A stretch of DNA of 23,679 bases from Lachnospiraceae bacterium UBA3282. Its GTDB lineage: Bacteria > Bacillota > Clostridia > Lachnospirales > Lachnospiraceae. Numbering within the stretch: the stretch's first letter is position 1; each line of letters opens with the position of its first letter. Both the position numbers and the translations under genes were made by a program. This document shows, piece after piece, positions 22,738 to 23,679 of this stretch. The stretch spans positions 1 to 23,679 of the forward strand of contig DETS01000100.1 in NCBI GenBank assembly GCA_002361735.1, given 5' to 3'. Under the pieces are notes generated by a model. The model made no database searches, was not told where the DNA came from, and saw nothing but the letters and a program-made list of their open reading frames with translations.

Positions 22738-23679
22738 GTGAGCGGACGTTATAAATTGCCTAAGTTACTCAATAGTAATTGTGTTAAAAGAGGAGATGAA
22801 ATATTTTTCTCACCATTTAATCTGAATGCGTTTTGTAAGATCAATATAAAAACCGGGGAAACTGATTTGGTGGAAGGTTTTTCCGGAGAAACTATTGATC
22901 AATGTTCGCTCTTCAACAGTATTTGCATGGATGAAAATAAAAAGGCGATTGTGTGTGTCCCTGATAGAGCGAGACGTATATATATATATAATTTAGAGAC
23001 AAAGATGGAGGAAGTGTTAACAGAGGATGGCAGATCAAGTGCGGGGATTTATTATAATGTGTGCTGCTTGGACAAGTATTGGTATGTATTCCCGTTTCTA
23101 TCCGAAAAGATGCAGAAGATAGATGTTGAGGAAAGTAGAGTCGTTGCGTCAATAGATATCAGACAGCAATACAAAAAGTTTTCGGGGTATGATTATAAAT
23201 ACTTCTCCTATTCCGGGTGTTATATATTCGATAAGAAAATTTATATGGCTATGCGAGATACGCCAATGATAGCGGAATTTGATACGGGTTCGGAACAGTT
23301 TCATTTTTATAAGTTTGATGGTGATAGCCCCATATACCTATGTGTAGTCGGACATATGGGGAGTTTATATATACTGGGGAGTGATGGGAAAATATATGTT
23401 TGGGATATAAAAAAACGTGGGATTATAGGAGGGATTAGTTCGTGCTTGTGTGAAGGGGAAGATAGGCGGTATAGATATTCGGCAAGGTATAAGAACTGTA
23501 TTTATATATTTACATATAATTATTCCGATGAACATATAAAAATTGACCTCGAGACGTGGCAGGCGGAAATAGTGACATTAAAGGGGACGTATGGGATTGA
23601 AGATCAGTTGTATTTTATGACTGCGGAAGGAGAATATCTATATTTTATTTCAAGGGAATATGTGATGGTTAGAATTAAT
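22738..23679 (+). CDS. propeller-like protein of unknown function, cut by the window end
   Basis: A continuous reading frame of 314 codons from a GTG at 22738 (AAGGAGAAGGGAGG upstream) to the last base; no stop is seen, so the C-terminus lies outside. The translation begins MSGRYKLPKLLNSNCVKRGD. It has repeating beta-rich segments ending in YIYNLET, KIYVWDIKK, IAEFDTG and HIKIDLET, the style of six- or seven-bladed propeller repeats. No signal peptide or transmembrane helix is visible. The last gene seen of the glycan cluster. The family was not recognised; a role in binding or modification of the glycan product is possible but only by context. Confidence 0.8.
   Translation, partial: MSGRYKLPKLLNSNCVKRGDEIFFSPFNLNAFCKINIKTGETDLVEGFSGETIDQCSLFNSICMDENKKAIVCVPDRARRIYIYNLETKMEEVLTEDGRSSAGIYYNVCCLDKYWYVFPFLSEKMQKIDVEESRVVASIDIRQQYKKFSGYDYKYFSYSGCYIFDKKIYMAMRDTPMIAEFDTGSEQFHFYKFDGDSPIYLCVVGHMGSLYILGSDGKIYVWDIKKRGIIGGISSCLCEGEDRRYRYSARYKNCIYIFTYNYSDEHIKIDLETWQAEIVTLKGTYGIEDQLYFMTAEGEYLYFISREYVMVRIN

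Noticed and set aside
1..23679. CRISPR array, tRNA or rRNA genes
   Set aside because: No regularly spaced repeats with spacers and no recognisable tRNA or rRNA segments were seen.

Overview
The window looks like chromosomal DNA from a gut-type Firmicute, most likely a Lachnospiraceae member. The reasons are strong GGAGG-type ribosome sites with GTG and TTG starts, tightly packed 4-bp-overlapping operons, an Rpn-type gene, an integrase with an N-terminal RGDNIRKRTDGRW-like segment, and moderate GC with AT-rich islands. The assignment is an inference from style and gene content, not from a marker gene.

Layout. (1) 74-1946: an AT-rich two-gene unit, an AAA ATPase followed by a small RloB/TOPRIM-like protein and a terminator, resembling known anti-phage ATPase-nuclease pairs. 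(2) 1954-9337: a signalling and export block: a response regulator and histidine kinase, a large FtsX-type permease with its ATPase, then a second response regulator and kinase, all on the + strand. (3) 9356-10476, minus strand: an Rpn/PD-(D/E)XK gene broken by a short twin-hairpin insertion, with an 18-residue repeat tail. (4) 10477-14020: the most unusual part. A tyrosine recombinase lies between two inverted copies of a 26-bp site that is itself palindromic, and a perfect TTGACA-N17-TATAAT promoter inside the same segment points out through the right-hand site into a TnpB-like gene. That protein has the TnpB architecture and an intact zinc ribbon, but all three RuvC catalytic acids are replaced (Ala, Tyr, Arg). 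Its gene is followed by a structured region resembling the omega RNA of TnpB elements. (5) 14021-23679: a surface-glycan cluster on the + strand: two CDP-glycerol-transferase-like proteins, a KdsC-like HAD phosphatase, a NeuB-like synthase, a methyltransferase split at a G10 tract, a radical SAM/SPASM protein, a class III aminotransferase, a CMP-sugar synthetase and a partial propeller-like protein.

How it may work together. The parts at 10882-13970 read as a DNA-inversion switch controlling a nuclease-dead, RNA-guided DNA-binding protein, comparable to the published TldR class of TnpB-derived repressors but placed under phase variation. In the orientation seen here the promoter is ON for the dead TnpB and its RNA. 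In the inverted orientation it would run into the left site, which on the minus strand is a hairpin followed by five T residues and could act as a terminator. No terminator is visible between the RNA and the glycan operon, so the switch may also feed that operon. The glycan operon carries a second, independent phase-variation device in the G10 tract. The target of the RNA guide is not evident in this window.
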